DNA of 64,000 bases from an uncultured Tissierellia bacterium (GTDB lineage Bacteria; Bacillota; Clostridia; Tissierellales; Peptoniphilaceae), in contig CABTWE010000003.1 in assembly GCA_902488465.1 (NCBI GenBank), forward strand, positions 40,822-104,821. The letters are read 5' to 3'. This document shows, one piece after another, positions 1 through 9,550 of the stretch. The position numbers and the translations under genes are program-made. Numbering within the stretch: position 1 is the first letter of the stretch; each line of letters begins with the position of its first letter. The notes under the pieces were generated by a model. The model searched no databases, was not told where the DNA came from, and saw only the letters and a program-made list of their open reading frames with translations.

Positions 1-1
1 A

Positions 2-307
2 AATCTTATGAAAGAAGCACTTAAAACTGTTATAAATCAAAGGCTAGTAAAAACTTTGTGCGCGGATTGCAGAAAGAAAGTCGAGGCGCCAAAATGGCTA
101 AAAGAAAAAGGAATAAACTCTGTCTATGAAGCTGTCGGCTGTGGAAGGTGTGACAAAGGATATAAGGGAAGAATAGGGGCTTTTGAGGTAAACGTCATAG
201 AAGATGGGGAAGTTCAAACTATAATGAATTTTGAAGATTCGCTGGTTGAACATCTAAAAAACGGCAAAATAGATTTGAAAACTTTTGAGGTTGAAAATGA
301 TTTATAA
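2..307 (+). CDS. Type IV pilus/competence assembly ATPase PilB/GspE family, C-terminal fragment
   Basis: The frame is open from the window edge, so only about 101 C-terminal residues are present and the true start lies upstream. The text VINQRLVKTLC followed by two CxxC pairs (CADC, CGRC) and GYKGRIGAFEV is the C-terminal zinc-binding region of GspE/PilB/ComGA ATPases, which power pilus or pseudopilus assembly at the cytoplasmic face. The Walker motifs would lie outside the window. The next gene, pilC-like, overlaps its end, as in pil/comG operons. The family is secure; PilB versus ComGA cannot be decided from this fragment. Confidence 0.85.
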   Translation, partial: NLMKEALKTVINQRLVKTLCADCRKKVEAPKWLKEKGINSVYEAVGCGRCDKGYKGRIGAFEVNVIEDGEVQTIMNFEDSLVEHLKNGKIDLKTFEVENDL

Positions 308-1427
308 ATATGTTGACAGAGTGAACGAAAAATTTAGAGGCGGGATATCAGCTGATAAAAACGGGCAAACGAAACATTATATAAAAAAGCCGATTTTTAA
401 AACAAAGGATTCTCCGCTTAATTTGTTCAAATTGCTTCAACTCTTGACGAACGAAGGAATGAATCTCGTGGATGCGTTTGATTTGGTTTCTGAAAGCGAC
501 AATTTTAATGTTGACAGAAAGAAATCTAAGGAGATGTTAAACGAGCTCAAAAATGGAGTTCCTTTTTCGGAATCGGTTGCCAACCATTACAACGTTGATT
601 CATTTATAATATCATTTTTAAAAATCGGCGAAGATAGCGGTGACATTTCAGAAATACTTCAAAATGTTTCAGATTATATAGAATATGAAGAAGACATCTC
701 GACGAAAATAAAAAAAGCTCTCTACTATCCAACATTTCTTTTAGTTATGGGACTTGCACTTCTTATTTTTATATCAAAATTTGTTGCACCGGTGTTTTTG
801 AATGTTTTGAGTGATTTCGGAACAGCACTGCCTTTTATTTCGAACATTGCATTTGGGCTTTCGAATATTTTGGCGTCATACGGACTTCAGATTTTACTCG
901 TGCTCATTGCAATTTATCTTTCGTTTAAACTTTTGATAATAAAAAGACCTATGCTAGAGTACAATTTGAGAAAATTTATTTACAACAGAGGTTTGTCTAA
1001 AGGTCTTTATAGAGATAAGTTTCAATATTTATTTTTTAAAAAATTTAGTATCATATATAAATATCAGGGAAATTTCGAAGATTCATTGAAGTTTATTTAC
1101 AATGAAGAAACGGACATTTTTATAAAAAAGACGATTGGAGACATTATTGCACAAATAAGATTCGGCGAAACAATTGCCGAAATTGAAGAATTCAATATGA
1201 TTTTCTCGCCTCTTTCGCGCTCTATGCTAATCAGTTTAAATAGGGAGGAGATTGTTAGTGAAACGGCTTATAAACTCATGAAATTTTATGAAAAGAGTTA
1301 CAAAAATCGCCTCGATGTACTTTTAAAGCTTATTGGACCAATTATGATAAGTTTTATAGGAATACTTGTTGCAATCATTGCTCTTGGAATAATGTTGCCG
1401 ATTTTCAGCATGGGATATGTTGAATAA
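297..1427 (+). CDS. Type II secretion/type IV pilus inner-membrane platform protein (PilC/GspF family)
   Basis: A 376-residue polytopic protein. The first T2SSF domain (about residues 45-165) contains the typical GEDSGDISEIL segment and YYPTFLLVMG entering the first membrane helix. Two further hydrophobic segments lie near residues 190-220 and at the C-terminus (GPIMISFIGILVAIIALGI). PilC/GspF/ComGB proteins form the membrane platform that couples the PilB ATPase to pilin assembly. I chose ATG 297, which has GAGG at 287-290 and overlaps the upstream ATPase gene by 11 nt; a TTG at 285 is in frame but has no ribosome site. No pilin gene follows, so the operon is either incomplete or has its pilins elsewhere. 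Confidence 0.88.
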   Translation: MIYKYVDRVNEKFRGGISADKNGQTKHYIKKPIFKTKDSPLNLFKLLQLLTNEGMNLVDAFDLVSESDNFNVDRKKSKEMLNELKNGVPFSESVANHYNVDSFIISFLKIGEDSGDISEILQNVSDYIEYEEDISTKIKKALYYPTFLLVMGLALLIFISKFVAPVFLNVLSDFGTALPFISNIAFGLSNILASYGLQILLVLIAIYLSFKLLIIKRPMLEYNLRKFIYNRGLSKGLYRDKFQYLFFKKFSIIYKYQGNFEDSLKFIYNEETDIFIKKTIGDIIAQIRFGETIAEIEEFNMIFSPLSRSMLISLNREEIVSETAYKLMKFYEKSYKNRLDVLLKLIGPIMISFIGILVAIIALGIMLPIFSMGYVE

Positions 1428-1482
1428 TAAACAGAATTTGGGGTAAAATATAACTATGGTTATTATACGGAGGAATTATTAA

Positions 1483-2994
1483 TTGAACAGATTTTTAAAG
1501 GGTTTTATTATAGGTATTATTATAATTTTGCTTGTTGGGGGAGGTTTTTATGTTTATAAAGATTACACAGATAAGCAAAAAATTAAACAGGAGGAAGAAG
1601 CTCAAAGACTAAAGCAAGAAGAACATGAAAATCTTGTTCGTGAAACATTGTCTAAAGAAGTCATTTATGACGGTATTTCAATTGGCGGTGTTGATGTTTC
1701 AGGGCTTTCAAAAAGTGATGCTGAATCGAAGCTTAGAGATAAATTTTCAGGTCTGGGTGAAAGAAAAATTGTGGTTTATATCGACGACAGCAGTGCAACA
1801 AAAACACTTGCAGAACTTGGTCTAAATCCAAACTTTGACGCTGCAATAAATAAAGCATACCAAATTGGCAGAGATGGGACCGAGGAAGAAAGATTTAATA
1901 AAATAAATTCTTTAAAGGAAAACAAAGAAAATATTGATTTAAGTTTGAATGTTGATGAGGAAAAAGTCAAGGATTTTGTCAACACAATAAGTGCAAATAT
2001 GAATGTTGTTTCTACGAATTCTGACGTTACTTTTGTCGATGGAAAACTTCAGGTCGGTGAAAGCAAGAGCGGAAAAGAAGTGGACAAAGAAGAACTACTT
2101 TCACTTCTTAATGAAAATATAAAAAAAGCCATTAATGAAAACAATGATGTTTCATTTGAGACTAAAACAAAGACTATTGAACCGTCTGTAAACAAAGATG
2201 CAATAGCTCGAGTGAACGGTGTTATCGGAACATTTACATCAAATCTCGGAAGAGGCACTGCGGGAAGAAATGCAAATATTGTTCTTTCGGCAAAGAGAAT
2301 TTCAAATATAGTTGTCATGCCGGGCGAAAGTGTAAGCTTCAATCAAAAAATGGGGCCTATCACAGAGGCAAACGGATACAAACAAGCAAGTACAATTCAA
2401 GGTGGCGTTTATACCGATGCACTTGGCGGTGGACTTTGCCAAACATCTACAACTTTATACAATGCTCTTGTCCGAAGCGACGTCACAATAACTGAAAGAC
2501 ATCCGCATTCGATTCCGGCACCATATGTTCCTTATGGAGAGGATGGAGCTGTTTGGGTAGGAGCAAAAGATTTAAAGTTTACAAACAACTTCGATTTTCC
2601 GATTGCAATTACGAGTAGCGTAAATCTTGCGAAAAATATTATAACATTTACAATTTACGGAGATAAAAGTAAAAAGAATTATACGGTTGAGATGTATTCG
2701 AAATGTATTGAAGAGATTCCTTTTGAAACGCAGGAAAAAAAGAGCGATGAGCTTTTTGTGGGCGAAACAAAAGTCGTTAAAAAAGGTAGACCGGGATATA
2801 GATATCAATCCTATAAAGTGTATAAGAACGGCGGAAAACTTATAAAAGAAGTGCCTTATATGAAAAGCTATTATCCTAAGAGTGATCAGGTAGTTCTTGT
2901 TGGTACTAAGACGAAGACACCGGATTCAAAACCGACGGATTTGAAAGACATTCCTGAGGAAGAACCAGTTGAAACAATTGATTTGTTGCAATAA
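1483..2994 (+). CDS. VanW-family cell-surface protein with peptidoglycan-binding and G5 domains
   Basis: A 503-residue protein. Residues 7-26 form an N-terminal membrane anchor, followed by a charged Lys/Glu linker. About residues 85-230 resemble the PG_binding_4 domain, about 240-390 are the VanW domain (GGGLCQTSTTLYNA, RHPHSIPAPYVPYGEDGAVW), and about 400-480 look like a G5 domain ending in VVLVGTK. The family is associated with the cell envelope; VanW itself has no established enzymatic function. Translation starts at TTG 1483 with GGAGG at 1469-1473. A terminator follows 3 nt after the stop. It is not clearly linked in function to the pilus genes upstream. Confidence 0.85.
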   Translation: MNRFLKGFIIGIIIILLVGGGFYVYKDYTDKQKIKQEEEAQRLKQEEHENLVRETLSKEVIYDGISIGGVDVSGLSKSDAESKLRDKFSGLGERKIVVYIDDSSATKTLAELGLNPNFDAAINKAYQIGRDGTEEERFNKINSLKENKENIDLSLNVDEEKVKDFVNTISANMNVVSTNSDVTFVDGKLQVGESKSGKEVDKEELLSLLNENIKKAINENNDVSFETKTKTIEPSVNKDAIARVNGVIGTFTSNLGRGTAGRNANIVLSAKRISNIVVMPGESVSFNQKMGPITEANGYKQASTIQGGVYTDALGGGLCQTSTTLYNALVRSDVTITERHPHSIPAPYVPYGEDGAVWVGAKDLKFTNNFDFPIAITSSVNLAKNIITFTIYGDKSKKNYTVEMYSKCIEEIPFETQEKKSDELFVGETKVVKKGRPGYRYQSYKVYKNGGKLIKEVPYMKSYYPKSDQVVLVGTKTKTPDSKPTDLKDIPEEEPVETIDLLQ

Positions 2995-2997
2995 AAG

Positions 2998-3019
2998 AGC
3001 ACCTATACAGGTGCTTTTA
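2998..3019. terminator. Rho-independent terminator after the VanW gene
   Basis: AGCACCT (2998-3004) pairs with AGGTGCT (3009-3015) around a 4-nt loop and is followed by TTTT. It sits between two convergent genes and may also stop the minus-strand transcript. Confidence 0.85.
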
Positions 3020-3024
3020 CTATT

Positions 3025-4467
3025 TTATTGATTTTTAAGATTCAAGATATAAATTTTACTGTCTGCATTTGTAAAATAGATGTTTTTGTTTTCAAAATCC
3101 CAAATGTTTGCTTCTTCAAGCGGACAAATATATGTGAGATTGTCGGAAGAAAGTTTATATGCACTATAATATGAGTTGATTTTATCGAAAATTTTGAAAT
3201 CATCGGTTCCACTTCTATTGTAGCTAATCTCGGTCCCGCTATAAATTTTTAAAAGCAGACCGGTTGAAAGATTGTAGCTGTAAATGTCAACATTTTTTCC
3301 ACTCCTAGGAATCTCGAAAAGAATTTTATCGTTGCCTACCTTTGGTAAGCGACCTTTAGAAATGAATCTTTTTCCATCTTTGTCGAGCAAGAATATATTT
3401 TCCTCACCAAATTTGTTAATCGAGCTGAATGCAATTTCCCTGCCAACAGAAAAAGAGGTAACTTCTTCATCGGATGAGTAAATTTTATTGAGAGTGTCAC
3501 CTTCAAGTTTATAAATACTGTTGTCGGCGCTCACAATATAGCACTTGCTGTCATAAATTTCAAATAGCTTAACTTTGGCATCCAAATCGAGATTTAGATT
3601 TCTAATCTTTTGAAATCTGTCGATAATTGTAATTTTGTTTTCGGGATATAGAATAGCAATTTTGCCACTCGAAAAATCCATTGAGAATACGCAATTATCT
3701 GTAATACTAATGTCAAGTGTTTTACTTGTTTTATGGGGTATATTATAGATGTAGAGCTTATTGTTGGACTCATATAAAAAATTTTTGTTATCAAGACTCG
3801 AAATGAGCGAGCCATCCAAAATAGGTTGAGATACATCAAGAGAATTTACAGTTAAAAGTTCTTTGGTTTTATCATTTATAACCGCTTCGGTATATCTGAT
3901 GGGACTTTTTGATTCGCTATTTGTCTCATAAAACCCGAGCTTCCAAAGAATAGAGCTGCCGTTTTTTAAAATATCTGTGTAAATCGGTGAACATGGCTCA
4001 ATAAAATTTTCAGATTTTAAAATTTTAAAAGCTTCATCGCGTGTAAGCCATAGATTTATACGATCGTACTTAATGTCGACGTGGACTTTATATTCGCTGT
4101 TGTTGTAAGGGTTAAGACCCGTGAGTGTTAATATAATTAGAGGCTTTCTCACCTCGGTAGTTCTATTTTTTTTAGCATCGAGGATTACATCTATTTCAAA
4201 ATTGTTCACATTAACATTTTCAACGACAATTTCATCGCAATTTGTGAGCGGCGCCAAAATACTAAGCTTGTAGTTTGAGTCGTCGATATGATTAAGTTTT
4301 GTCGTGAGCTCATTTGAATCGACATTTGTAAGATAATTTATCGAATCTACTTTATAATCAAGCGGTACATAATTTATACCGGTTTTTGGTTCATCTTTTA
4401 CTAAAAATTTGCAGCCGGATAGAAAAATTATGGTTATAAAAATTAAAAAATATTTAAATTTATTCAT
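3025..4467 (-). CDS. Lipoprotein of unknown function, possible beta-propeller
   Basis: A 480-residue protein. The N-terminus MNKFKYFLIFITIIFLSGC is a lipoprotein signal with lipobox LSGC, so the mature protein should be anchored to the outer face of the membrane. From about residue 200 onward, short repeating segments occur (SSLDNKNFLYESNNKLYIY, FSMDFSSGKIAILYPENK, IYDSKCYIVSADNSIYKLEG, IAFSSINKFGEENIFLLDKDG). These look like blades of a TolB/WD40-type beta-propeller; that is inference from the pattern. The N-terminal third has no family I recognise. A GAGGTG ribosome site precedes ATG 4467. It is transcribed divergently from uvrB. Confidence 0.7.
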   Translation of the reverse strand: MNKFKYFLIFITIIFLSGCKFLVKDEPKTGINYVPLDYKVDSINYLTNVDSNELTTKLNHIDDSNYKLSILAPLTNCDEIVVENVNVNNFEIDVILDAKKNRTTEVRKPLIILTLTGLNPYNNSEYKVHVDIKYDRINLWLTRDEAFKILKSENFIEPCSPIYTDILKNGSSILWKLGFYETNSESKSPIRYTEAVINDKTKELLTVNSLDVSQPILDGSLISSLDNKNFLYESNNKLYIYNIPHKTSKTLDISITDNCVFSMDFSSGKIAILYPENKITIIDRFQKIRNLNLDLDAKVKLFEIYDSKCYIVSADNSIYKLEGDTLNKIYSSDEEVTSFSVGREIAFSSINKFGEENIFLLDKDGKRFISKGRLPKVGNDKILFEIPRSGKNVDIYSYNLSTGLLLKIYSGTEISYNRSGTDDFKIFDKINSYYSAYKLSSDNLTYICPLEEANIWDFENKNIYFTNADSKIYILNLKNQ

Positions 4468-4530
4468 TTAAACACCTCATTCATATTTTATAATATATGT
4501 TTAAGATATACAAGGTTAGAAAGGAAAAAT

Positions 4531-6507
4531 ATGGACTTTAAATTACATTCAAAATTTAAAATGACTGGAGACCAGCCCGAAGCTGTTGAAAAATTAGTAA
4601 ATTCTATAAAATCAGGCAATAAATTTCAAACGCTAAAAGGGGTTACGGGTTCCGGAAAAACTTTCACGATGGCAAATATAATCGAAAAGACTCAGCTGCC
4701 GACACTCGTAATTGCACACAATAAAACGCTTGCGTATCAACTGTGCATGGAGCTTAGAGATTTTTTTCCGGAAAACAGTGTAGAATATTTTGTAAGTTAT
4801 TATGACTATTATCAACCGGAGGCGTATGTTCCGTCAACGGACACATATATTGCAAAGGACTCCGCAATAAATGACGAGATAGATAAGCTGCGCCACTCGG
4901 CGACTGCAGCCCTTTTTGAAAGAAAAGACGTAATAATCGTGGCATCTGTTTCTTGTATTTACGGTTTAGGGGACCCGGAGGACTACATCAGCCTTATGGT
5001 TTCTTTGAGACCGGGGATGAGAAAGGACCGTGACAAGGTCATAGAGGAACTCATTGCAATTCAATATATTAGAAATGATATTAATTTTATTCGCGGTACT
5101 TTTAGAGTGCGTGGAGATGTTTTGGATATTTTCCCGGCAAGCGAGAGCGAAAACTCGATTCGGGTTGAATTTTTCGGAGACGAAATTGAAAGAATTACAG
5201 AGATAAATAGTATGACGGGAGAAATTTTAGGAGAGATGAGGCACGCTTCGATTTTCCCGGCATCTCACTTTGCTACGACCGACAGAAAAGTTAAACGTGC
5301 AATCGTTACAATAGAAGAGGAACTTGAAAGCAGACTCAAAGAGCTTCGAGATCAGGACCATCTTCTTTACGCCGAAAGACTTGAACAAAGAACGAGATAT
5401 GATCTCGAAATGCTTAGAGAAATCGGATTTTGTTCGGGTATTGAAAACTACTCGAGGCACATGTCGGGAAGACGTCCGGGCTCAAGACCGTACACATTGA
5501 TTGACTATTTTCCGGAAGATTTTCTAATAATTGCCGATGAATCGCATGTCACGATTCCGCAAGTCAGAGGAATGTATGCGGGCGACCGCTCGAGAAAGCA
5601 GACGCTTGTTGACTATGGCTTCAGACTGCCTTCGGCACTCGACAATAGACCGCTAAACTTTGACGAGTTCCAATCACTTATAAAACATATTTTGTTTGTC
5701 TCGGCAACACCTGGACCGTATGAACAGGAAAAGTCCGAAGCTATAGCAGAGCAAATTCTAAGACCTACGGGACTTTTGGATCCGAAGATTATAGTTCGAC
5801 CTATTAAAAATCAAATCGATGATCTCTTGGAAAGAATTCGGGACAGAATTGAGAAAAAAGAAAGAGTTTTAATAACGACACTCACGAAAAAAATGGCGGA
5901 AGACTTGACGGACTATTTGGAAGAGCTCGGAATTAAGGTCAGCTATATGCACTCCGACACAGAGACAATCGACAGAATGAAGATTATAAAGGATTTAAGA
6001 ACCGGAGACATCGATGTGCTAGTCGGGATTAACCTTCTTCGTGAAGGACTCGACTTGCCGGAAGTTTCACTTGTTGCAATTCTTGATGCGGACAAAGAAG
6101 GATTCCTAAGGTCCGAAACTTCGCTCATACAAACAGTAGGAAGAGCGGCAAGAAATGCAAATGGTGAAGTTGTTATGTATGCCGACAGAATAACGGATTC
6201 AATGAAAAACACAATTGAAATTACGGAAAAGAGAAGAAATATTCAAGAAGAATATAATAAAGAACACAACATCACTCCGAAATCAATTGTTAAAGATATA
6301 AGAGAAGTCATCGGAATCTTGAAAGATGACAAAAAGACACCAAAGAAAAAGGATTCGGAACTTTCGACTGAAGAACTCGAAAACATTGTACGAGAACTTA
6401 AAGCAAGAATGCTCGAAGCGGCTGAACGTTTGGATTTCGAAGCGGCAGCAAATTTCAGAGACGAAATGAAGAAGTTCCAAAATCAATTGGATAAAAAGAA
6501 AAGATAA
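4531..6507 (+). CDS. uvrB: Excinuclease ABC subunit B
   Basis: The 658-residue damage-verification helicase of nucleotide excision repair. Visible are Walker A GVTGSGKTFT, the beta-hairpin region YYDYYQPEAYVP, the DESH box IIADESHVTIPQ, helicase motif VGINLLREGLDLPEV, motif VI QTVGRAARN and a C-terminal UVR motif (about residues 620-655) that contacts UvrC. Length is normal for UvrB. The uvrA gene begins 11 nt downstream, so the two form an operon. A TATAAT at 4489-4494 could be its -10 box, without a good -35. Confidence 0.98.
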   Translation: MDFKLHSKFKMTGDQPEAVEKLVNSIKSGNKFQTLKGVTGSGKTFTMANIIEKTQLPTLVIAHNKTLAYQLCMELRDFFPENSVEYFVSYYDYYQPEAYVPSTDTYIAKDSAINDEIDKLRHSATAALFERKDVIIVASVSCIYGLGDPEDYISLMVSLRPGMRKDRDKVIEELIAIQYIRNDINFIRGTFRVRGDVLDIFPASESENSIRVEFFGDEIERITEINSMTGEILGEMRHASIFPASHFATTDRKVKRAIVTIEEELESRLKELRDQDHLLYAERLEQRTRYDLEMLREIGFCSGIENYSRHMSGRRPGSRPYTLIDYFPEDFLIIADESHVTIPQVRGMYAGDRSRKQTLVDYGFRLPSALDNRPLNFDEFQSLIKHILFVSATPGPYEQEKSEAIAEQILRPTGLLDPKIIVRPIKNQIDDLLERIRDRIEKKERVLITTLTKKMAEDLTDYLEELGIKVSYMHSDTETIDRMKIIKDLRTGDIDVLVGINLLREGLDLPEVSLVAILDADKEGFLRSETSLIQTVGRAARNANGEVVMYADRITDSMKNTIEITEKRRNIQEEYNKEHNITPKSIVKDIREVIGILKDDKKTPKKKDSELSTEELENIVRELKARMLEAAERLDFEAAANFRDEMKKFQNQLDKKKR

Positions 6508-6517
6508 GAGAGGTAAT

Positions 6518-9340
6518 ATGGAAGATTATATTGAAATAAGAGGGGCACACGAAAATAATCTGAAAAATATAAATATAAATATTCCGAGAAACAAGATGAC
6601 TGTTATAACCGGGCTTTCGGGCTCAGGAAAGAGCAGTCTTGCTTTCGATACGATTTATGCCGAAGGGCAAAGGCGATATGTCGAAAGTTTGTCTTCATAT
6701 GCAAGACAATTTCTTGGAAATATGACAAAACCGGCGGTGGAATTTATCGGAGGACTTAGTCCGGCAATCTCGATTGACCAAAAGACGACCTCGAACAATC
6801 CACGTTCAACAGTTGGCACTGTCACGGAAATTTACGATTATTTGAGACTTCTTTACGCAAGAATCGGAAAGGCACATTGCCCTAAGTGTGGAAAACTCAT
6901 TGAAAAACAATCGATTGACCAAATGATCGACCGAATCATGCAACTCGAAGAAGGCACAAGGATTCGAATTTTAGCACCGATTGTAAAGGATAAAAAAGGT
7001 GAATTTAAAACGGTTCTTGAAGACATAAAACGCGATGGATATGTTAGACTTTATGTCGACGGAGAAATGTATATGATTGAGGAAGTGCCGAAGCTTCAAA
7101 AGACAAAGAAGCACACAATCGAAGTTGTAGTGGACAGACTTGTTGTAAGAGACAATATCGAAAAACGTCTTGTCGACTCTATGGAAGCAGCGCTTAAACT
7201 CACAAACGGATATGTCATTGTAAGAACCGACGATGAGGACATTCCTTTTTCGGAAAATTTTGCATGCATAGATTGCGGAATTGCAATTGAAGAAATTTCT
7301 ACGCGTCTATTCTCTTTCAACAACCCGATGGGTATGTGCGATAAATGTAACGGACTCGGATTTTTCAGGCAAATCGATGAGGGTCTTGTCATTCCGAACA
7401 AAGAGCTTTCGATAAAAGAGGGCGCTATAGGTGTTTACAGTACAGACACAAACGGATACTATCTGTCGATGTTTAGAGCGATTGCAGAAAAACACGGTTT
7501 TTCGATTGAAAAGCCGATAAAGGATGCACCGAAGGAGTTTATGGACGACCTTCTTTATGGAACGGATTACAATATAAAATTTTCGGCGAAGTCCGGATTC
7601 AGCAAGGGCAGAGTTAAGACATATAATCGCCCGTGGGAAGGCGTTATAGAAAATCTACAATACAGATTTGACAACTCCACAAGTGACTATGTGCAAGAAA
7701 GCATCGGAGAATATATAGAAAATATTCCGTGTCCGAAATGTCATGGCGCAAGGTTAAATGAAAATGCACTTTCTGTTACAGTTGGCGGACTTAATATTGC
7801 GGAGCTTACGGATTTAGACGTTGGAAAAGAAATCGAATTTTTCAAAAAGCTCGAGTTAACGGAAACAGAAAATGTGATTGCGGAAGAAATTCTAAAGGAA
7901 ATAAAAGAGAGACTTAGCTTTCTTAATGCGGTCGGACTTTCGTATTTAACTCTTTCGAGAATGGCGGGAACACTTTCGGGAGGGGAGAGCCAAAGAATAA
8001 GGCTTGCAACGCAAATCGGCTCAAAGCTTGTCGGCGTTACTTATGTTCTCGACGAACCGTCAATCGGACTTCATCAAAAGGACAACGAAAAGTTGATTGC
8101 AACTTTGCGGGAGCTGACAGACGTAGGAAACACAGTTATTGTTGTTGAACACGACGAAGACACAATGAGAGCGAGCGACTATCTCCTTGATATAGGTCCG
8201 GGAGCCGGGATTCACGGAGGAGAGGTGGTTGCATTCGGAACGCCGGAGGAAGTTTCGAAAAACAAAAATTCTATAACAGGCAACTATCTTTCGGGCAGAA
8301 TGAAAATCGATGTGCCGAAGGAAAGGCGAAAGGAAGAAAGAGGATTCATACACATAAAAAAAGCGGCGGAGAATAATCTAAAAAATATAAATGTCGACAT
8401 TCCGATTGGAGTTATGACTGCGGTTACAGGAGTTTCAGGCTCAGGAAAGTCAACGCTTGTGAATGAAATTCTCTATAAAAATCTTGCAAAAGAAATCAAT
8501 CGCTCGAAAATAAAACCGGGTAAATCAGGCGGCGTGACATATGACAGCCCGCTCGACAAAGTTGTTGTCATCGACCAAAGTCCAATCGGACGAACACCGC
8601 GCTCAAACCCTGCAACATACACAGGTGTGTTTGACGGGATAAGAGATATTTTCGCGATGACTCCAGCTGCAAAAGCTAAGGGTTACCAAAAGGGCAGATT
8701 TAGTTTCAACGTCAAAGGCGGAAGATGCGAAGCATGTAAGGGTGACGGAATAATAAAAGTTGAAATGCACTTTCTTCCTGACGTTTATGTGCCGTGCGAA
8801 GTTTGTAAGGGCGAAAGATATAATCGTGAAACGCTTGCAATCACATACAAAGGGAAAAACATTTCCGATGTGTTAGATATGAACGTGAGCGAAGCGTGCG
8901 AATTTTTTGAAAACCATCAGACGATTTCACGAAAACTTGAAACACTGAATGATGTTGGACTCGGATATATAAAACTTGGTCAATCGAGTACACAGCTTTC
9001 GGGCGGTGAGGCACAACGTGTAAAACTTGCAACTGAACTTTCGAAGCGCGCAACCGGGAAAACAATTTATATACTCGATGAGCCGACGACAGGTCTTCAT
9101 AGTGAAGATGTCAGAAAATTGATTCAAGTGCTTCAAAGACTCTGCGAAGGTGGAAACACAGTTGTCGTAATCGAGCATAATTTAGACGTGATAAAATCTT
9201 GCGACTACATTGTGGACCTCGGTCCCGACGGAGGAGACGGCGGCGGTGAAGTCGTTGCAACCGGGACGCCTGAAGAAGTTGCCAAAGTGAAAAAGAGTTA
9301 TACCGGACAATTTTTAAAGAAAATTTTAAAGAAAAAGTAG
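6518..9340 (+). CDS. uvrA: Excinuclease ABC subunit A
   Basis: The 940-residue damage-sensing ABC ATPase of nucleotide excision repair. It has two ATPase modules, with Walker A GLSGSGKSS near the N-terminus and GVSGSGKST near residue 645, and two ABC signatures (LSGGESQRIRLA and LSGGEAQRVKLA). Zinc-binding cysteine pairs are CPKCGKL, CIDCG, CDKCNGLGF, CPKCHGAR, CEACKGDG and CEVCKGER. The full family length is present. The ribosome site GAGAGG lies just after the uvrB stop codon. Confidence 0.98.
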   Translation: MEDYIEIRGAHENNLKNININIPRNKMTVITGLSGSGKSSLAFDTIYAEGQRRYVESLSSYARQFLGNMTKPAVEFIGGLSPAISIDQKTTSNNPRSTVGTVTEIYDYLRLLYARIGKAHCPKCGKLIEKQSIDQMIDRIMQLEEGTRIRILAPIVKDKKGEFKTVLEDIKRDGYVRLYVDGEMYMIEEVPKLQKTKKHTIEVVVDRLVVRDNIEKRLVDSMEAALKLTNGYVIVRTDDEDIPFSENFACIDCGIAIEEISTRLFSFNNPMGMCDKCNGLGFFRQIDEGLVIPNKELSIKEGAIGVYSTDTNGYYLSMFRAIAEKHGFSIEKPIKDAPKEFMDDLLYGTDYNIKFSAKSGFSKGRVKTYNRPWEGVIENLQYRFDNSTSDYVQESIGEYIENIPCPKCHGARLNENALSVTVGGLNIAELTDLDVGKEIEFFKKLELTETENVIAEEILKEIKERLSFLNAVGLSYLTLSRMAGTLSGGESQRIRLATQIGSKLVGVTYVLDEPSIGLHQKDNEKLIATLRELTDVGNTVIVVEHDEDTMRASDYLLDIGPGAGIHGGEVVAFGTPEEVSKNKNSITGNYLSGRMKIDVPKERRKEERGFIHIKKAAENNLKNINVDIPIGVMTAVTGVSGSGKSTLVNEILYKNLAKEINRSKIKPGKSGGVTYDSPLDKVVVIDQSPIGRTPRSNPATYTGVFDGIRDIFAMTPAAKAKGYQKGRFSFNVKGGRCEACKGDGIIKVEMHFLPDVYVPCEVCKGERYNRETLAITYKGKNISDVLDMNVSEACEFFENHQTISRKLETLNDVGLGYIKLGQSSTQLSGGEAQRVKLATELSKRATGKTIYILDEPTTGLHSEDVRKLIQVLQRLCEGGNTVVVIEHNLDVIKSCDYIVDLGPDGGDGGGEVVATGTPEEVAKVKKSYTGQFLKKILKKK

Positions 9341-9347
9341 GGATAAA

Positions 9348-9464
9348 ATGGATAAAAAAGGCGATAAATACAAAGGCTCGTTGATATTGTGGATTACAGG
9401 CGAAATAGTCCTCTTTCTGACAATTTTGGGACTTATAAAAAAAGAAAAAGACGATGAGAAATAA
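9348..9464 (+). CDS. Small single-span membrane protein, 38 residues
   Basis: An ATG directly follows the uvrA stop (7-nt gap) and opens a 38-codon frame. It has a charged N-terminus (MDKKGDKYKG), one hydrophobic stretch (SLILWITGEIVLFLTILGLI) and a charged tail (KKEKDDEK). A GGGATAAA segment may serve as a weak ribosome site. The shape and the position in the uvrBA operon support a real small membrane protein, but no family is recognised. Confidence 0.5.
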   Translation: MDKKGDKYKGSLILWITGEIVLFLTILGLIKKEKDDEK

Positions 9465-9516
9465 AAAATGTAAAAATTTTGTGAAATACTATAAAAAATT
9501 TGCAATTTAAAACAAA

Positions 9517-9550
9517 AACAGCTATTGATAAATCAATAGCTGTTTTTTAT
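9517..9550. terminator. Bidirectional rho-independent terminator
   Basis: A perfect 13-bp inverted repeat (9517-9529 with 9532-9544, core AGCTATTGAT) is followed by a T run on the plus strand and an A run on the left. It ends the uvrBA operon and, on the other strand, the TRIC-type gene whose stop is at 9547. Confidence 0.9.
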
